A stretch of DNA of 64,000 nucleotides from Bacillus zhangzhouensis. GTDB taxonomy: Bacteria; Bacillota; Bacilli; Bacillales; Bacillaceae. The stretch spans positions 1,984,001-2,048,000 of the forward strand of contig CP099514.1 of the NCBI GenBank assembly GCA_025809375.1. The letters are read 5' to 3'. The position numbers were made by a program, and so were the translations under genes. Below the pieces are notes generated by a model. It searched no databases. It was not told where the DNA came from and saw only the letters and a program-made list of their open reading frames with translations. Shown here piece by piece: positions 15,689-26,046 of this stretch (position 1 is the stretch's first letter; each line of letters starts with the position of its first letter).

Positions 15689-16397
15689 CAGTCAAAACCT
15701 CCTTTAGAATCTTTATTTTCGCCTTCAGCTCTTCAAGGCGCTCTTTGTTTTCTTCTGTCCGCGCTGCCTGCTGAATTTGACTTTCGATCTTCTCCATATG
15801 CTGAAGCTCTTGCATCCACTTGCGACGGAAGACGTCATTTTGCTCCTTCGCAAGAAACGGTCCAACCAGTGTGCCTGCTTCAAGGGATATCCCTTCATAG
15901 GCTTTATTTTTGTCGCCTTTTTCTGCGATAATGATTTCGTATATTTTGCCGTCCTCTTCTAAAATGACTTCATCCATCAATTCATACCCCTCTTGATAAA
16001 GCCATAAACGAATATGGTGGGCATGAATATTCGGCTGAAGAATAAGCCGCTCATGGCCTGCGAGCTTATGCTTGCCTTCATTTAAAATGCTGGCGATGAG
16101 TGCCCCGCCCATACCTGCAATCGTCACTGCATTCACTTCGCCTTTTTCAATGACTTCAAGACCATTTCCTTTTCTGACTGATATCTGTTCATCTAATTCA
16201 AGTCTATGTACTTGCTGCTGAGCCGATTGAAGCGGTCCATCAGTGATTTCACCAGCAATGGCCTTCACTGCTTTTTGATGCAGGATCGCATAGCATGGCA
16301 AATAGGCATGATCTGAGCCGATATCAGCGAAGACTGCCTCATCTGGTAAAAAGTCTGCGACTTTTTTTAATCGTTTGGATAAATTCATTTCATTCAT
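15681..16397 (-). CDS. trmK: tRNA (adenine(22)-N1)-methyltransferase TrmK
   Basis: A 238-residue Rossmann-fold methyltransferase that makes m1A22 in tRNA (known for B. subtilis YqfN/TrmK). The SAM-binding motif VFADIGSDHAYLPCYA and the catalytic-domain motif TIAGMGGALIASIL are visible. The C-terminus (about residues 165-238) is a coiled-coil domain. I choose ATG 16397 (MNEMNLSKRL) because it matches the family N-terminus, although the ribosome binding site is weak. It heads the trmK-yqfO unit. Confidence 0.93.
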   Translation of the reverse strand: MNEMNLSKRLKKVADFLPDEAVFADIGSDHAYLPCYAILHQKAVKAIAGEITDGPLQSAQQQVHRLELDEQISVRKGNGLEVIEKGEVNAVTIAGMGGALIASILNEGKHKLAGHERLILQPNIHAHHIRLWLYQEGYELMDEVILEEDGKIYEIIIAEKGDKNKAYEGISLEAGTLVGPFLAKEQNDVFRRKWMQELQHMEKIESQIQQAARTEENKERLEELKAKIKILKEVLTVG

Positions 16398-16478
16398 ACG
16401 TATCACTACTTTTCTTTAATGTTCATACTTGTCTATCTTATATAAATTATGGACTTTTTAAAAGTCGTTTTCAAATGA

Positions 16479-16509
16479 AAAAAGCTCTTCTTTTAAAAAA
16501 GAGCTTTTT
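16479..16509 (-). terminator. Terminator of cccA
   Basis: Stem AAAAAGCTCTT (16479-16489) / AAGAGCTTTTT (16499-16509), just after the cccA stop and before trmK. Confidence 0.8.
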
Positions 16510-16517
16510 GTGTAAGA

Positions 16518-16877
16518 TTATTTAATTTTAGACACCCATTCCGCCATTTCGTCGAGCTTTTCATTCGGAATCAGCCCGCCCGGCATCCCGTTGCCGCCTT
16601 CTTGAATTTTCTTCTTAATGTCAGCTACTTCAAGCTTGTCTCCAACACCTTTTAATGCAGGACCTGCGCCGCCTTCATAGTTTTCCCCGTGACAGCTTAG
16701 ACAGTTCTGTTTATACAATTCTTCCGGCGTCGCATTTGCTGTCTCTTCTTGCTTTTGCTCTTTGCCCCCAGAGGCAATTTTTTCTTCATCTTTCAGCCCC
16801 TTCATTGATAAGAAAAAAGTGAGTCCAATACCTAAAACGGCAATTAATAAAAATGGTATAAGTGGATTCCGTTTCAT
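16518..16877 (-). CDS. cccA: Membrane-anchored cytochrome c-550
   Basis: A 119-residue c-type cytochrome. An N-terminal membrane anchor (PFLLIAVLGIGLTFFLS) is followed by a charged linker and a class I heme domain. The heme-binding motif is CLSCH, and GGNGMPGGLIP supplies the axial Met. It carries electrons on the outer membrane face, probably toward cytochrome oxidase. ATG 16877 is chosen: GGGGAGG lies nine bases upstream, while ATG 16886 touches that site directly. A CcpA-like operator lies upstream at 17120-17136. Confidence 0.93.
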   Translation of the reverse strand: MKRNPLIPFLLIAVLGIGLTFFLSMKGLKDEEKIASGGKEQKQEETANATPEELYKQNCLSCHGENYEGGAGPALKGVGDKLEVADIKKKIQEGGNGMPGGLIPNEKLDEMAEWVSKIK

Positions 16878-17119
16878 TTCTTTCATCCTCCCCTTTGTGA
16901 AAACCCCTTCGAGACTATGCAAACAATTCTAATTCTACTTTAATTTTACAAAAAGTAAATGAATTATGATACTAAACTTTGGTCAAGTTCACAGATTAGA
17001 CAAAAATGATTCAAAGTGAGAAATGAAGCAGCCTTCAGCACATGTAGATGTATTTTTTATACATCTTTTCTCTAAGAACGTTGCAAATTCATTTGTTATT
17101 CAGTAAAATATAATCAGAT

Positions 17120-17136
17120 TGAAAAAAGCGTTTTCA
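17120..17136 (-). promoter_or_regulatory. Candidate cre (CcpA) site upstream of cccA
   Basis: On the minus strand TGAAAACGCTTTTT matches the cre consensus TGWAARCGYTWNCW at 13 of 14 positions and is near-palindromic. It lies in the 304-base gap between cccA and sigA, just after the sigA terminator. The rest of this gap is AT-rich; I see a hairpin at 17046-17066 and no clear -35/-10. Confidence 0.5.
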
Positions 17137-17152
17137 TTTTTGATAAGAAAGA

Positions 17153-17174
17153 ACGGATCTCTTTCAAGATCCGT
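17153..17174 (-). terminator. Terminator of the dnaG-sigA operon
   Basis: Stem ACGGATCT / AGATCCGT with a 6-base loop, followed on the minus strand by TCTTTCTT. The T run is interrupted. Confidence 0.65.
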
Positions 17175-17181
17175 CCGGTTT

Positions 17182-18303
17182 CTACTCTAAGAAGTCTTTT
17201 AATCGTTTACTTCTGCTTGGGTGTCTTAATTTACGAAGAGCTTTCGCTTCAATTTGTCGGATACGCTCTCTTGTTACGCCGAACACCTTTCCAACCTCTT
17301 CTAACGTGCGTGTTCTTCCGTCGTCTAGTCCGAAACGTAGTCTCAGCACATTTTCTTCACGATCCGTCAGCGTGTCTAATACATCTTCAAGCTGCTCTTT
17401 TAAGAGTTCGTATGCAGCGTGGTCAGATGGAGATGTCGCCTCTTGGTCTTCGATAAAATCACCAAGATGCGAGTCATCTTCTTCACCAATAGGTGTTTCT
17501 AAAGATACAGGCTCTTGCGCAATTTTAAGAATCTCTCTTACCTTTTCTGGAGTTAAATCCATGTCTTCAGCAATTTCCTCAGGCGTTGGTTCTCTGCCTA
17601 GGTCTTGCAGAAGCTGTCTTTGAACACGGATCAATTTATTAATCGTTTCCACCATATGAACCGGGATTCGGATGGTTCTCGCCTGATCGGCAATCGCACG
17701 TGTGATCGCCTGTCTAATCCACCAAGTCGCATATGTTGAGAATTTATATCCCTTGCGGTAATCAAACTTCTCAACCGCCTTCATCAGACCCATGTTTCCT
17801 TCTTGAATCAAGTCAAGGAACAGCATACCACGACCGACATAACGTTTCGCAATGCTGACAACGAGACGAAGGTTCGCTTCCGCTAATCTTCTTTTTGATT
17901 CCTCATCGCCTTCTTCGATCTTTTGAGCATACGTAATTTCTTCTTTAGCAGATAACAAATTGACGCGTCCGATTTCTTTTAAGTACATACGAACAGGATC
18001 ATTGATTTTGACACCTGGTGGTACGCTTAAATCATTCAGGTCAAATTCTTCTTCCGCTTTAGCCAGCTGCTGAACATTTGGGTCTTCTGTCTCTTCGTTT
18101 TCACTAATGAGCTCTACACCCTGTTCGCCTAAGTATTCATAGTATTCATCCATTTGGTCTGATTCAATTTCAAAGCTGGACATACGCTCTGCAATTTCTT
18201 CGTATGTTAAAACGCCCCGTTTTTTACCCGTTTCAGTGAGCTTATCTCTCACCTGTTCAAAGGTTAATTCAGTTTCGGTTTCGTGGGCTTGTTTATCAGC
18301 CAT
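17182..18303 (-). CDS. sigA: RNA polymerase primary sigma factor SigA
   Basis: A 373-residue housekeeping sigma-70 factor. Region 1.1 is at the N-terminus ([25 protein letters not shown]). Region 1.2 follows as [11 protein letters not shown]. Regions 2.1-2.4 include [34 protein letters not shown], which melts and reads the -10. The region 4.2 helix-turn-helix [20 protein letters not shown] reads the -35. ATG 18303 follows GGAGGGATCCATA. It is last in the yqxD-dnaG-sigA order of the macromolecular synthesis operon. Confidence 0.98.
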   Translation of the reverse strand: MADKQAHETETELTFEQVRDKLTETGKKRGVLTYEEIAERMSSFEIESDQMDEYYEYLGEQGVELISENEETEDPNVQQLAKAEEEFDLNDLSVPPGVKINDPVRMYLKEIGRVNLLSAKEEITYAQKIEEGDEESKRRLAEANLRLVVSIAKRYVGRGMLFLDLIQEGNMGLMKAVEKFDYRKGYKFSTYATWWIRQAITRAIADQARTIRIPVHMVETINKLIRVQRQLLQDLGREPTPEEIAEDMDLTPEKVREILKIAQEPVSLETPIGEEDDSHLGDFIEDQEATSPSDHAAYELLKEQLEDVLDTLTDREENVLRLRFGLDDGRTRTLEEVGKVFGVTRERIRQIEAKALRKLRHPSRSKRLKDFLE

Positions 18304-18509
18304 TATGGATCCCTCCTTCCAAAGCTTGCAACGAATTCTAAAATAACTTGCGATTTGCTCCCGCCCTGCTTTTCTCTCTCTATCAAACAGATGACGAAGC
18401 AAATAGGAAATAAAATAAATAATGATGAAGGCAAGATGCTTGCGGTCTTTTGCTCCTCCCGTAAAGGATTCATTGCCAGCCGTAAGCCCTGTCATTAATA
18501 ATAGACGTA

Positions 18510-20339
18510 TTACTTCAGCGAACGGTTCAACTGAATAATTTCTTTTGCAAGTGTTGCCGCTTTGAAGAAATCTTTTTGCCTCTCCGCTTCTGCACGTTCT
18601 AGTTCTTTTTCCTTTATCATTGACAAATTCCGATGATTCAACACTTTTTTTACATAATCACTTAATTCAGCTTCACTTAGTTCGTCTCCGATTTGAATCA
18701 TCAATATATCCGTCAACAGCTGATTCATGACATCATCTTCTATCCGGTTCATCAGGTGCTGCGGCGTTGGTTCTTTGCCTTCTTCATACAAGGCATAAAT
18801 GTACGTTGCCAGCGCCCTATGCGAATCTATATTAAATTCAATCCCGATTCTGTCAAGTACTTTGCGGATCACGTCATCGCTTTTTAACATATGAGCAAGC
18901 AGCATTCGCTCTGCATTTTCATATGCCGGCCGCAGACGCTTTCTTCTCACTTGTGTTGACAGATGTGCACGCCGTTTTTCAAGCCCGTTTTCTTCCTGCG
19001 TGCTTTTGATTTCTTGCCGCTGCTGTTTTTCAAACAGCTCCAGTTGTTCTTTTAATGAATCAAGTGAGATCGAAAACTCCCCAGCAAGCTGTTTCATATA
19101 AACCTCTTGCTCCAAAGAGCCGTTTAAACGGCTGATTTCCCGGAGAACCTGTTTCATATAAGTAAGACGGTCTCCTTCGTCTGATAAGTTTTTTCCTCTT
19201 CGGAAAAAATTCATCTTAAACGTCATTAATGTCACACTTGCATCTATGATGTCATGCCTAAATTTCTCGCCGCCATATTTACGAATGTAATCATCTGGAT
19301 CAAGTCCATCTGGTATCATGGCAACACGAACTTTACATCCTCTTTTTCTAAGCAAATCTGACGCTTTCATGGTTGCTTCATATCCGGCAGTATCAGAGTC
19401 ATAGCAAAGAATGATCTCTTCTACGTTCCGCCTGAGAAGCTTTACGTGCTCTTCTGTAAGAGACGTACCCATTGTTGCAACACTTTCACCGACACCTGAT
19501 GTAACAGCTGAGATGACGTCTGCAAATCCTTCGAAAAGAACCGCCCGTTCGCGTTTTCGTATATGCATACGTGCGTCATGAAAGTGATAAAGCAGTTTAC
19601 TTTTATGAAAAAGCGGCGTTTCAGGACTATTCATATATTTAGGCTGCTGATCACCAAGCGATCTTCCGGAAAAAGCGATGACCGTTCCATGATGATCATG
19701 AATGGGAAACATGATACGATCTCTAAAGCGGTCAAAAAAGCCTGTGCCGTTTTCACGTTGAATCAAAAGACCCGCCTTCTCCATCATCACAGGATCAAAT
19801 CCTCGTTTTTCTAAAAACTTGGTCATGAAATCCCAAGAATCAAGAGCATACCCGATCTCAAACTTGGCAATTGTTTCATCCGTAAAGCCTCTGGACCGTA
19901 AATAATCGAGTGCGTTTTGACCTTCCTTTGTATTTACCAGCAAATGGTGGTAAAATTTCTTAAGAAGCTCATGGGCCTCAATCATTTTATGATCTGCAGT
20001 ATCCTCTTGCTGAGAGGAACTAATCTGAGCATTTGCCACCTGATCCGGCAGATCAATATGGTACTTATCAGCAACATGTGAAACGGCTTCAATAAATGAG
20101 TAGCCTTCCATTTGTCTGAGGAACGAAAACACATTGCCTCCTGCACCACAGCCAAAACAATGGAAGATTTGCTTATCTGCTGAAACAGAGAATGAAGGAG
20201 TATTTTCACCATGGAATGGACAAAGACCGAAGTAATTTCGACCTTGCTTTCTAAGCTGTACGTATTCTCCAATCACTTCGACAATGTCTGCGTTTTTTTG
20301 GATCTGCTCCAAAAGTTCATCTGGTATACGTTTGCTCAT
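18510..20339 (-). CDS. dnaG: DNA primase
   Basis: A 609-residue primase that lays RNA primers at the replication fork. The N-terminal CHC2 zinc finger ([11 protein letters not shown] ... [10 protein letters not shown]) is followed by the catalytic TOPRIM domain ([21 protein letters not shown] with the metal-binding DxD). The C-terminal helicase-binding region lies beyond about residue 440. GGAG lies about ten bases before ATG 20339. Between dnaG and sigA is a 206-base gap with no separate gene; promoters for sigA are known to lie in this area in B. subtilis. Confidence 0.97.
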   Translation of the reverse strand: MSKRIPDELLEQIQKNADIVEVIGEYVQLRKQGRNYFGLCPFHGENTPSFSVSADKQIFHCFGCGAGGNVFSFLRQMEGYSFIEAVSHVADKYHIDLPDQVANAQISSSQQEDTADHKMIEAHELLKKFYHHLLVNTKEGQNALDYLRSRGFTDETIAKFEIGYALDSWDFMTKFLEKRGFDPVMMEKAGLLIQRENGTGFFDRFRDRIMFPIHDHHGTVIAFSGRSLGDQQPKYMNSPETPLFHKSKLLYHFHDARMHIRKRERAVLFEGFADVISAVTSGVGESVATMGTSLTEEHVKLLRRNVEEIILCYDSDTAGYEATMKASDLLRKRGCKVRVAMIPDGLDPDDYIRKYGGEKFRHDIIDASVTLMTFKMNFFRRGKNLSDEGDRLTYMKQVLREISRLNGSLEQEVYMKQLAGEFSISLDSLKEQLELFEKQQRQEIKSTQEENGLEKRRAHLSTQVRRKRLRPAYENAERMLLAHMLKSDDVIRKVLDRIGIEFNIDSHRALATYIYALYEEGKEPTPQHLMNRIEDDVMNQLLTDILMIQIGDELSEAELSDYVKKVLNHRNLSMIKEKELERAEAERQKDFFKAATLAKEIIQLNRSLK

Positions 20340-20372
20340 CCTAATAACACTCCGTCGTACATTATTCGCCTT

Positions 20373-20873
20373 TTAATTTAAAAATCCTTCACGATTCGAC
20401 AAGATTTTTTGTAGTTGCGCCATAAATCGTTTCTTATCCTCTTCTAAAAGCTTTTTGGGACCTTTTCCGTATACACCTTTTCTTCGCTGTTTACTGGAAA
20501 CATGCCTGCGTTCCAAGTCAAAATCAATTGTTTCGTTTGTGTACATTCGTCCTCTTTCAGACAGAACAATGACCTGTCTTGGAAGCAGAAGGGACGCAAG
20601 ACCGATATCTTGGGTGACGACAATATCATGTGCAGCAGCTGAGTTTGCAATGACTAAGTCCGCTGCTTCCTTATGTGTATCTACAAACCGCCAATCTTCA
20701 AGTGAAGATCTTTTGGTTTGAAAATGCTCATATGAAGCAATGAACATTACTGGTACTTGAAATTGAGAAGCGACAGAAAGGATTTCGTCTTTTACAGGAC
20801 AAGCATCTGCGTCGACATAAATCGTCCTCTCTTTTTTACGTTCATTCAGGTGACTAATTCTCCATCCCTCCAC
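20373..20873 (-). CDS. yqxD: UPF0178 (YaiI/YqxD) family protein
   Basis: A 166-residue protein of the DUF188 family, with the signature [15 protein letters not shown] near the N-terminus and the acidic/PIN-like arrangement [12 protein letters not shown] further on. The fold resembles PIN nucleases, but activity is not established. GTG 20873 is the only standard in-frame start upstream of the conserved core, with AGGA six bases before it. It is the first gene of the yqxD-dnaG-sigA operon. About 260 AT-rich bases separate it from ppsR; these probably hold the operon promoter. Confidence 0.85.
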   Translation of the reverse strand: MEGWRISHLNERKKERTIYVDADACPVKDEILSVASQFQVPVMFIASYEHFQTKRSSLEDWRFVDTHKEAADLVIANSAAAHDIVVTQDIGLASLLLPRQVIVLSERGRMYTNETIDFDLERRHVSSKQRRKGVYGKGPKKLLEEDKKRFMAQLQKILSNREGFLN

Positions 20874-21112
20874 CTTATTCCTGCTTTAAAGAAGCAAAAA
20901 GACCATACTTTTCCCCCATAAAGCAATCAACAGTAAAACTCATTTTGTCGAAAAGTTATGTTCAGAATCACTTGACTTCTGCCAATATTAGTTTATTCGT
21001 TCTTGACTTAACTTAAACCTAAAATCAATCATTTTATCACAATTTTTTATTATAATACAAATGCTGCAAATATGCTATTGTTTTTGTTTACCCGTTTCCC
21101 ATCATAGGAAAA

Positions 21113-21133
21113 ACCCAGGAGGAGCATCCTGAG
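21113..21133 (-). terminator. Terminator of ccpN-ppsR
   Basis: A CAGGA / TCCTG stem extended by G-T pairs, followed on the minus strand by TTTTT. It sits right after the ppsR stop. Confidence 0.6.
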
Positions 21134-21134
21134 T

Positions 21135-21956
21135 TTATTCGGAACCTCTTTTGGTCAGCATTTGATGAATGACATTTGCCGTTTCCTCAACTGCTTTATT
21201 CGATACATCAACGACTTGACAGTTAATGCGGTTAACCACTTTTTCAAAATACTCTAGTTCCTCTTTAATCCGTTCAATGTTCGCATAAATAGCGCGGTCA
21301 TTTAAACCAAGAGATTTTAAACGCTCTTTGCGAATATGATTTAGTTTGTCTGGACTAATTTTCAGACCGATACATTTCTTCGGATCAACTGAAAATAACT
21401 CCTCTGGCGGATCAACTTCAGGTACAATTGGAACGTTCGCTACCTTCAGCCGTTTATGCGCCAAATATTGAGATAATGGTGTCTTGGACGTGCGTGAAAC
21501 ACCTATGAGCACAATATCAGCCTTTAGAATGCCTCTTGGGTCTCTGCCGTCATCGTATTTCACAGCGAACTCGATGGCTTCTACCTTTTTAAAATAGTCC
21601 TCATCTAATTGACGTACAAGACCCGGCTCATGTTTCGCTTCATTTCCATATGCCGTCTCCATTTTATCAATGAGCGGCCCGATGATGTCGTAATAAACGA
21701 CACCGTTTGCTTCTGCTTCTTCGATTAAGAATTGGCGCATTTCTGGCACAACAAGAGTAAAGCAGACGATCCCATTATCTGCTTTCGCCATTGAAATAAC
21801 TTCTTTAATCGTACCAACATCCTCTACATACGGGATTCTTCTAATATTTGAATGGTCTGATGAGCCGCCATCAAATTGGCTAAGTGCCGCTTTGACCACG
21901 AGCTCTGCCGTTTCTCCTACTGAATCTGATACCACAAAAATTACGCGATTACTCAT
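21135..21956 (-). CDS. ppsR: PEP synthetase/PPDK regulatory kinase-phosphorylase PpsR (YqfL)
   Basis: A 273-residue DUF299-family bifunctional enzyme. Relatives use ADP to phosphorylate, and Pi to dephosphorylate, the catalytic region of PEP synthase or pyruvate phosphate dikinase. The P-loop-like motif [15 protein letters not shown] is visible near residue 150, and the N-terminus [14 protein letters not shown] is typical. In B. subtilis YqfL modulates CcpN activity. Here it starts 25 bases after ccpN in the same direction, supporting joint control of gluconeogenesis. Confidence 0.92.
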   Translation of the reverse strand: MSNRVIFVVSDSVGETAELVVKAALSQFDGGSSDHSNIRRIPYVEDVGTIKEVISMAKADNGIVCFTLVVPEMRQFLIEEAEANGVVYYDIIGPLIDKMETAYGNEAKHEPGLVRQLDEDYFKKVEAIEFAVKYDDGRDPRGILKADIVLIGVSRTSKTPLSQYLAHKRLKVANVPIVPEVDPPEELFSVDPKKCIGLKISPDKLNHIRKERLKSLGLNDRAIYANIERIKEELEYFEKVVNRINCQVVDVSNKAVEETANVIHQMLTKRGSE

Positions 21957-21981
21957 AACATCCCCTCGCAGTCTTCTGTCA

Positions 21982-22623
21982 TTAGATTATTTCGTTATCC
22001 GATAAGCTGACAAGTATTTTCGTCATGTTTGTTTTCGTAATTCTTCCGACCACTTCAAAGCCTTTATCCGTATCTTTTATCACAGGAAGTGCATCTATTT
22101 GCTTTTCAATCAAGTGCTTCGCCACATCCATAATGAAATCATCCTTGCGGCAAACGGTAATGTTCGGCATTCTTGTCATAATAATATGGACAGGGATAGA
22201 TGGAAGCTCCTGTTTCCCTATACTTGCGCGAAGAAGGTCTTTTCTTGATAACACGCCTGTTAAAATAGAGTGATCGTCCACAACGAATAATGTGCCCACA
22301 TCCTCTAAAAACATCGTACAAATCGCATCATAAACCGAAACATTCTCATGTATCACCACTGGAATGGATTGAAAGTCTTTCACTTGAAGTTTTTTCAGCT
22401 TATCTGCGAGAAGCTGCGTGCCTGTTTTTCCTGTGAAAAAGTAGCCGACCCTTGGTCTTGCTTCTAAAAAGCCTGACATTGTTAAAATGGCTAAATCCGG
22501 TCTGAGGGTCGCCCTTGTTAAGTTCAGCCGATCGGCGATATGCTCTCCAGTGATCGGACCATTCTCTTTGACAATCTGTAAAATCTGCTCTTGCCGTTTA
22601 TTTAACTCGATTGTACTCACCAC
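21982..22623 (-). CDS. ccpN: Gluconeogenesis repressor CcpN
   Basis: A 213-residue regulator. An N-terminal winged helix-turn-helix ([38 protein letters not shown]) is followed by two CBS domains (about residues 80-140 and 145-205) that sense nucleotides. CcpN is known to repress gapB and pckA on glycolytic substrates in B. subtilis. The start is GTG 22623 after AAAGGTG. It is first in the ccpN-ppsR unit, preceded by a possible promoter and the glyS terminator. Confidence 0.93.
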   Translation of the reverse strand: MVSTIELNKRQEQILQIVKENGPITGEHIADRLNLTRATLRPDLAILTMSGFLEARPRVGYFFTGKTGTQLLADKLKKLQVKDFQSIPVVIHENVSVYDAICTMFLEDVGTLFVVDDHSILTGVLSRKDLLRASIGKQELPSIPVHIIMTRMPNITVCRKDDFIMDVAKHLIEKQIDALPVIKDTDKGFEVVGRITKTNMTKILVSLSDNEII

Positions 22624-22681
22624 CTTTAAATAGAGAGAGCGAAATCTTTATTTTATGTATATCATTTTCATAACTCATCAT

Positions 22682-22712
22682 ATTATAGCGCATCTTTGTC
22701 CGAATGAAACAA
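22682..22712 (-). promoter_or_regulatory. Possible SigA promoter of ccpN
   Basis: On the minus strand TTGTTT (plus 22707-22712), 19 bases, TATAAT (plus 22682-22687). The -10 is perfect but the spacer is long. Confidence 0.4.
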
Positions 22713-22744
22713 AAATCCACTCAAAAACCGTGAATTAAATGAGT

Positions 22745-22778
22745 AAAAAACGATTGCCCTTCGGAAAAGGCAACCGTT
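22745..22778 (-). terminator. Terminator of glyQS
   Basis: Stem AACGGTTGCC / GGCAATCGTT (one G-T pair) followed on the minus strand by a T run. It lies ten bases after the glyS stop. Confidence 0.8.
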
Positions 22779-22787
22779 CTTAGGTAT

Positions 22788-24833
22788 TTATTTTACAATT
22801 AAATTGTTCATATTCGCAAATGATTGAATGACTTTGGCTAGTTTGACCATTTGTGCCAAACGATTTCGCTTCAGTTTTTCATCATCCGCATGAACCATTG
22901 TATGATCGAAATAATGAACGATCGGTGTTTTTAACGTATCCAGCGCCTCAAGTGCCAAGCTGTATTGTCCTGCTGCTACATGTTCCTTTACAGCTTTCTC
23001 TACTTGCTGATACGCCTCAAACAGCTTTTGCTCATGTTCATTTTCAAACAGTTCAGGCTGAATCTCTGCGTCTTCCCCTTTTTGACTGATTGAAATGACG
23101 CGACCCAATGCTTCAGCCGTTTCTTTGAAGCTTTCTTGTTTCACACTCTCTTCAAGAACAGCTGCTTTTTTGACGACTGCATATGGCTCAATATGTTCAA
23201 CATCCAGCACTGCATCAACAACATCATGGCGGATATGCTCTGCTTGAAGAACATATTTTAAACGATGCGTTAAAAATTCAATCAGAGCAGCTTCATGTTC
23301 TGCCTTTACTTGAGCAAGGGCTAACAGCTCTTTAAATGAAATATTCCAATGACGGTCGAGCAGGATTTGAACGATACCGCTCGCTTGTCTTCTAAGTCCA
23401 TAAGGGTCTTGAGAACCAGTAGGGATTACATCGATTGAGAAGAATGAACAAATAGAATCCAGCTTATCTGCTACTGCCACAATCGCACCAATCAAAGTGG
23501 ATGGCACCTCATCACCAGCAAAGCGCGGCATATAATGCTCGTTGATGCTTCTTGCCACTTCTTCATGTTCACCAAGAGCTCTTGCATATTTCTCACCCAT
23601 GATTCCTTGTAATTCTGGGAATTCATAGACCATTTGAGTCACAAGGTCAAACTTCGAAATACTTGCTGCCCTAGCCACACGTTTTGTCGTTTCGTCATCT
23701 GCTTCAACCTGCGCCGCTAGACGGGTTGCAATGTCTGTCACTCTCTTCAGCTTGTCGCCAATTGTTCCAAGTTTATCATGGAATACCACTTTATCAAGCT
23801 TTTTAATATTGTCTTCAATCACTAGTTTTTCGTCTTCTTTATAGAAGAATGCAGCATCTGATAAACGCGCACGAAGTACTTTTTCGTTCCCTCTTGCGAC
23901 ATTTTCGAGCGCCTCACTGTTTCCATTTCTGACTGTAATAAAGTGCGGCAATAATTCTCCTTGCTCATTTTTAACAGGGAAGTAGCGTTGATGCTCTTTC
24001 ATTGTTGTCACCAATACTTCTTCCGGCAATGCAAGAAACTCTTCTTCAAAGGAACCAAACAGCACAGTTGGGTATTCTACAAGATCGTTCACTTCTTCTA
24101 GAAGTTCAGGATCAACAGGAATGACCCAGCCTTTTTCTGAAGATAGCGCATTTAGCTGTTCAGTAATAAATTGTTTTCTTTTATCTGAGTCTGCAATCAC
24201 AAATTGATCGCGCAAAGTTTGTTCATAAGAAGCAGGTGAGTCAATGCTGGCTGTCGTACCAAGGAAACGGTGCCCTCTAGTCTCACGGCCGCTTTTCACC
24301 CCAGCAATTTCAACAGGTACAATCTCTTCTCCAAATAAACAAACAATCCATTTAATCGGACGGATATAGCGTAAATCTTCGCTTCCCCATCTCATGTTCT
24401 TTGGAAAGCTTAAGGAAGCGGCAATCTCACCTAATGCCGGGAGAAGGTCTTTGACTTGTTTTCCTTCTTGAAACTTTTGGACATGGACATAATCCACTCC
24501 TTTAATCTCTTTGAAATAGAGATCATCTGTTGAAGCACCTTGTCCTCTGGCAAAGCCTTCGGCTGCTTTTGTCCAATTGCCTTCAGCATCTTGGGCAATC
24601 TTTTTAGCTGGGCCTTTTGCTTCTTCTTTGATGTCTTCTTGTTTTTCTGCGACACCTTTCACGAGTACAGCAAGACGTCTTGGTGAGTTGAATAAAGCAG
24701 TCTCTTCGAATGAAATATTTTGCGTCTCAAACCATGCTTTTACTTTTTCACCTAGCTGTTTTGTGCTCTCTGGCATGAAACGAGCCGGCATCTCTTCTAA
24801 GCCGATTTCAAGTAATACATCTTGTTTATTCAT
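22788..24833 (-). CDS. glyS: Glycyl-tRNA synthetase beta subunit
   Basis: A 681-residue beta subunit of the alpha2-beta2 glycyl-tRNA synthetase, which binds tRNA. The N-terminus [17 protein letters not shown] is the family signature. An HD-like domain occurs near residues 380-480, and the C-terminal anticodon-binding domain ([19 protein letters not shown]) is visible. It overlaps glyQ by eight bases, giving equimolar expression, and is controlled by the glyQ T-box. Length is normal for the family. Confidence 0.96.
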
Positions 24834-25713
24834 GAGAAGCCGCCTCCTCTTTTAGCATAGGGAATCCCAATTTTTCACGTTCTTCATAGTATGTTTTAGC
24901 TACTTTTCTTGCTAACTGACGCACTCTTCCGATATAACCAGTTCGCTCAGTCACAGAAATAGCGCCTTTTGCATCGAGCAGGTTAAACGTATGAGAGCAT
25001 TTGAGGACATAATCGTATGCCGGGTGAACGAGCCCTTTGTCCATTTGGCTATGTGCTTCTTTTTCATAGGTGGTAAATAACTCGAACAGCATGTCAGTAT
25101 TAGATGTTTCAAATGTATAAACAGAGTGCTCATATTCAGCCATTAAGAATAAATCTCTGACCGTAAAACCGTCTGTCCATTCAAGATCAAAAACATTTTC
25201 TTTGTCCTGGATGTAAGAAGCAAGACGTTCAATACCGTATGTGATTTCAACAGAAACGGGTTTACATTCTAAGCCGCCGACTTGTTGGAAATACGTGAAT
25301 TGCGTAATTTCCATCCCATCAAGCCATACTTCCCAGCCAAGTCCTGCACAGCCAAGAGATGGATTTTCCCAGTTGTCTTCCACAAAACGAATATCATGTT
25401 TCAACGGGTCAATGCCAAGTGCCTTCAATGATTCAAGATATAGTTCTTGAATATTGTCAGGTGATGGCTTAATGATTACTTGAAATTGATGATGCTGATA
25501 CAATCTATTTGGATTTTCTCCATATCTGCCATCAGCCGGACGTCTTGAAGGTTCTACATATGCTACCTTCCACGGCTCTGGGCCGATGCTTCTGAGGAAC
25601 GTGTATGGACTCATCGTCCCAGCACCTTTTTCTGTGTCATACGCCTGCATTAATACGCAGCCTTCATTTGACCAATGCTTTTGTAGCGTCAAAATCATGT
25701 CTTGAATATTCAA
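24826..25713 (-). CDS. glyQ: Glycyl-tRNA synthetase alpha subunit
   Basis: A 295-residue catalytic alpha subunit. Class II features are seen in [27 protein letters not shown] (motif 2 area) and [20 protein letters not shown]. The start is TTG 25713, preceded by GGAGGTGCGATCA. This gives a 295-residue product beginning [14 protein letters not shown], as in B. subtilis; longer reading into the leader is not real. Upstream is a glycine-specific T-box. Between the T-box terminator and the ribosome binding site lies an extra hairpin (about 25730-25765). Confidence 0.96.
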
Positions 25714-25787
25714 TGATCGCACCTCCATCTTTTGTACCCCAATCGCTATGTATAGCGGGTGGGGATCAGAACCTCGTAGAAGAACAC

Positions 25788-26011
25788 AAAAACTCCCGTC
25801 TCTATGCTCGCAAGGTTCTTGCAAACATAGGGACGAGAGTTTTTCCCGCGGTTCCACCCTATTTGCTGGTGTCGTAGCATCCAGCCGCTTTGTTTTACGT
25901 TGCTCAAGAATGCCTTTCGTTACGCCTCCATCCTTAGCTCACACCGCCCTAAGGTCGCTTTTATGGACTTTACGTAAGTACTTCTTTCTGTCAATGCAAC
26001 ATATTTTATCT
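25788..26011 (-). ncRNA. Glycine T-box riboswitch (glyQS leader)
   Basis: The leader between the promoter and glyQ has T-box landmarks. The stem I base AAGAA / TTCTT and the inner stem TTACG / CGTAA frame a specifier loop carrying GGC at plus 25912-25914, a glycine codon followed by A. The T-box bulge AGGGTGGAACCGCGGG is at 25845-25860. A long terminator stem (25788-25844) with a T run then ends the leader. Uncharged tRNA-Gly is expected to stabilise the antiterminator and allow glyQS transcription. Confidence 0.92.
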
Positions 26012-26017
26012 TAGATG

Positions 26018-26046
26018 ATCTTACAAAAAGTCATGGGAGATGTCAA
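26018..26046 (-). promoter_or_regulatory. Predicted SigA promoter of the glyQS T-box transcript
   Basis: On the minus strand TTGACA (plus 26041-26046), 17 bases, TAAGAT (plus 26018-26023). The -35 includes the recO stop codon. Confidence 0.8.

Noticed and set aside
17046..17066. AGATGTA / TACATCT hairpin in the cccA-sigA gap
   Set aside because: AT-rich, with a T run only on the plus strand, where no gene precedes it. I could not assign a role.
18304..18495. In-frame upstream extension of sigA (about 64 codons)
   Set aside because: No ribosome binding site at its start, while the sigA ATG at 18303 has GGAGGGATCC and gives the family N-terminus. It is leader sequence that happens to be open.
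25748..26014. Open frames over the T-box region
   Set aside because: The stretch is fully explained by the riboswitch, its terminator and the promoter.
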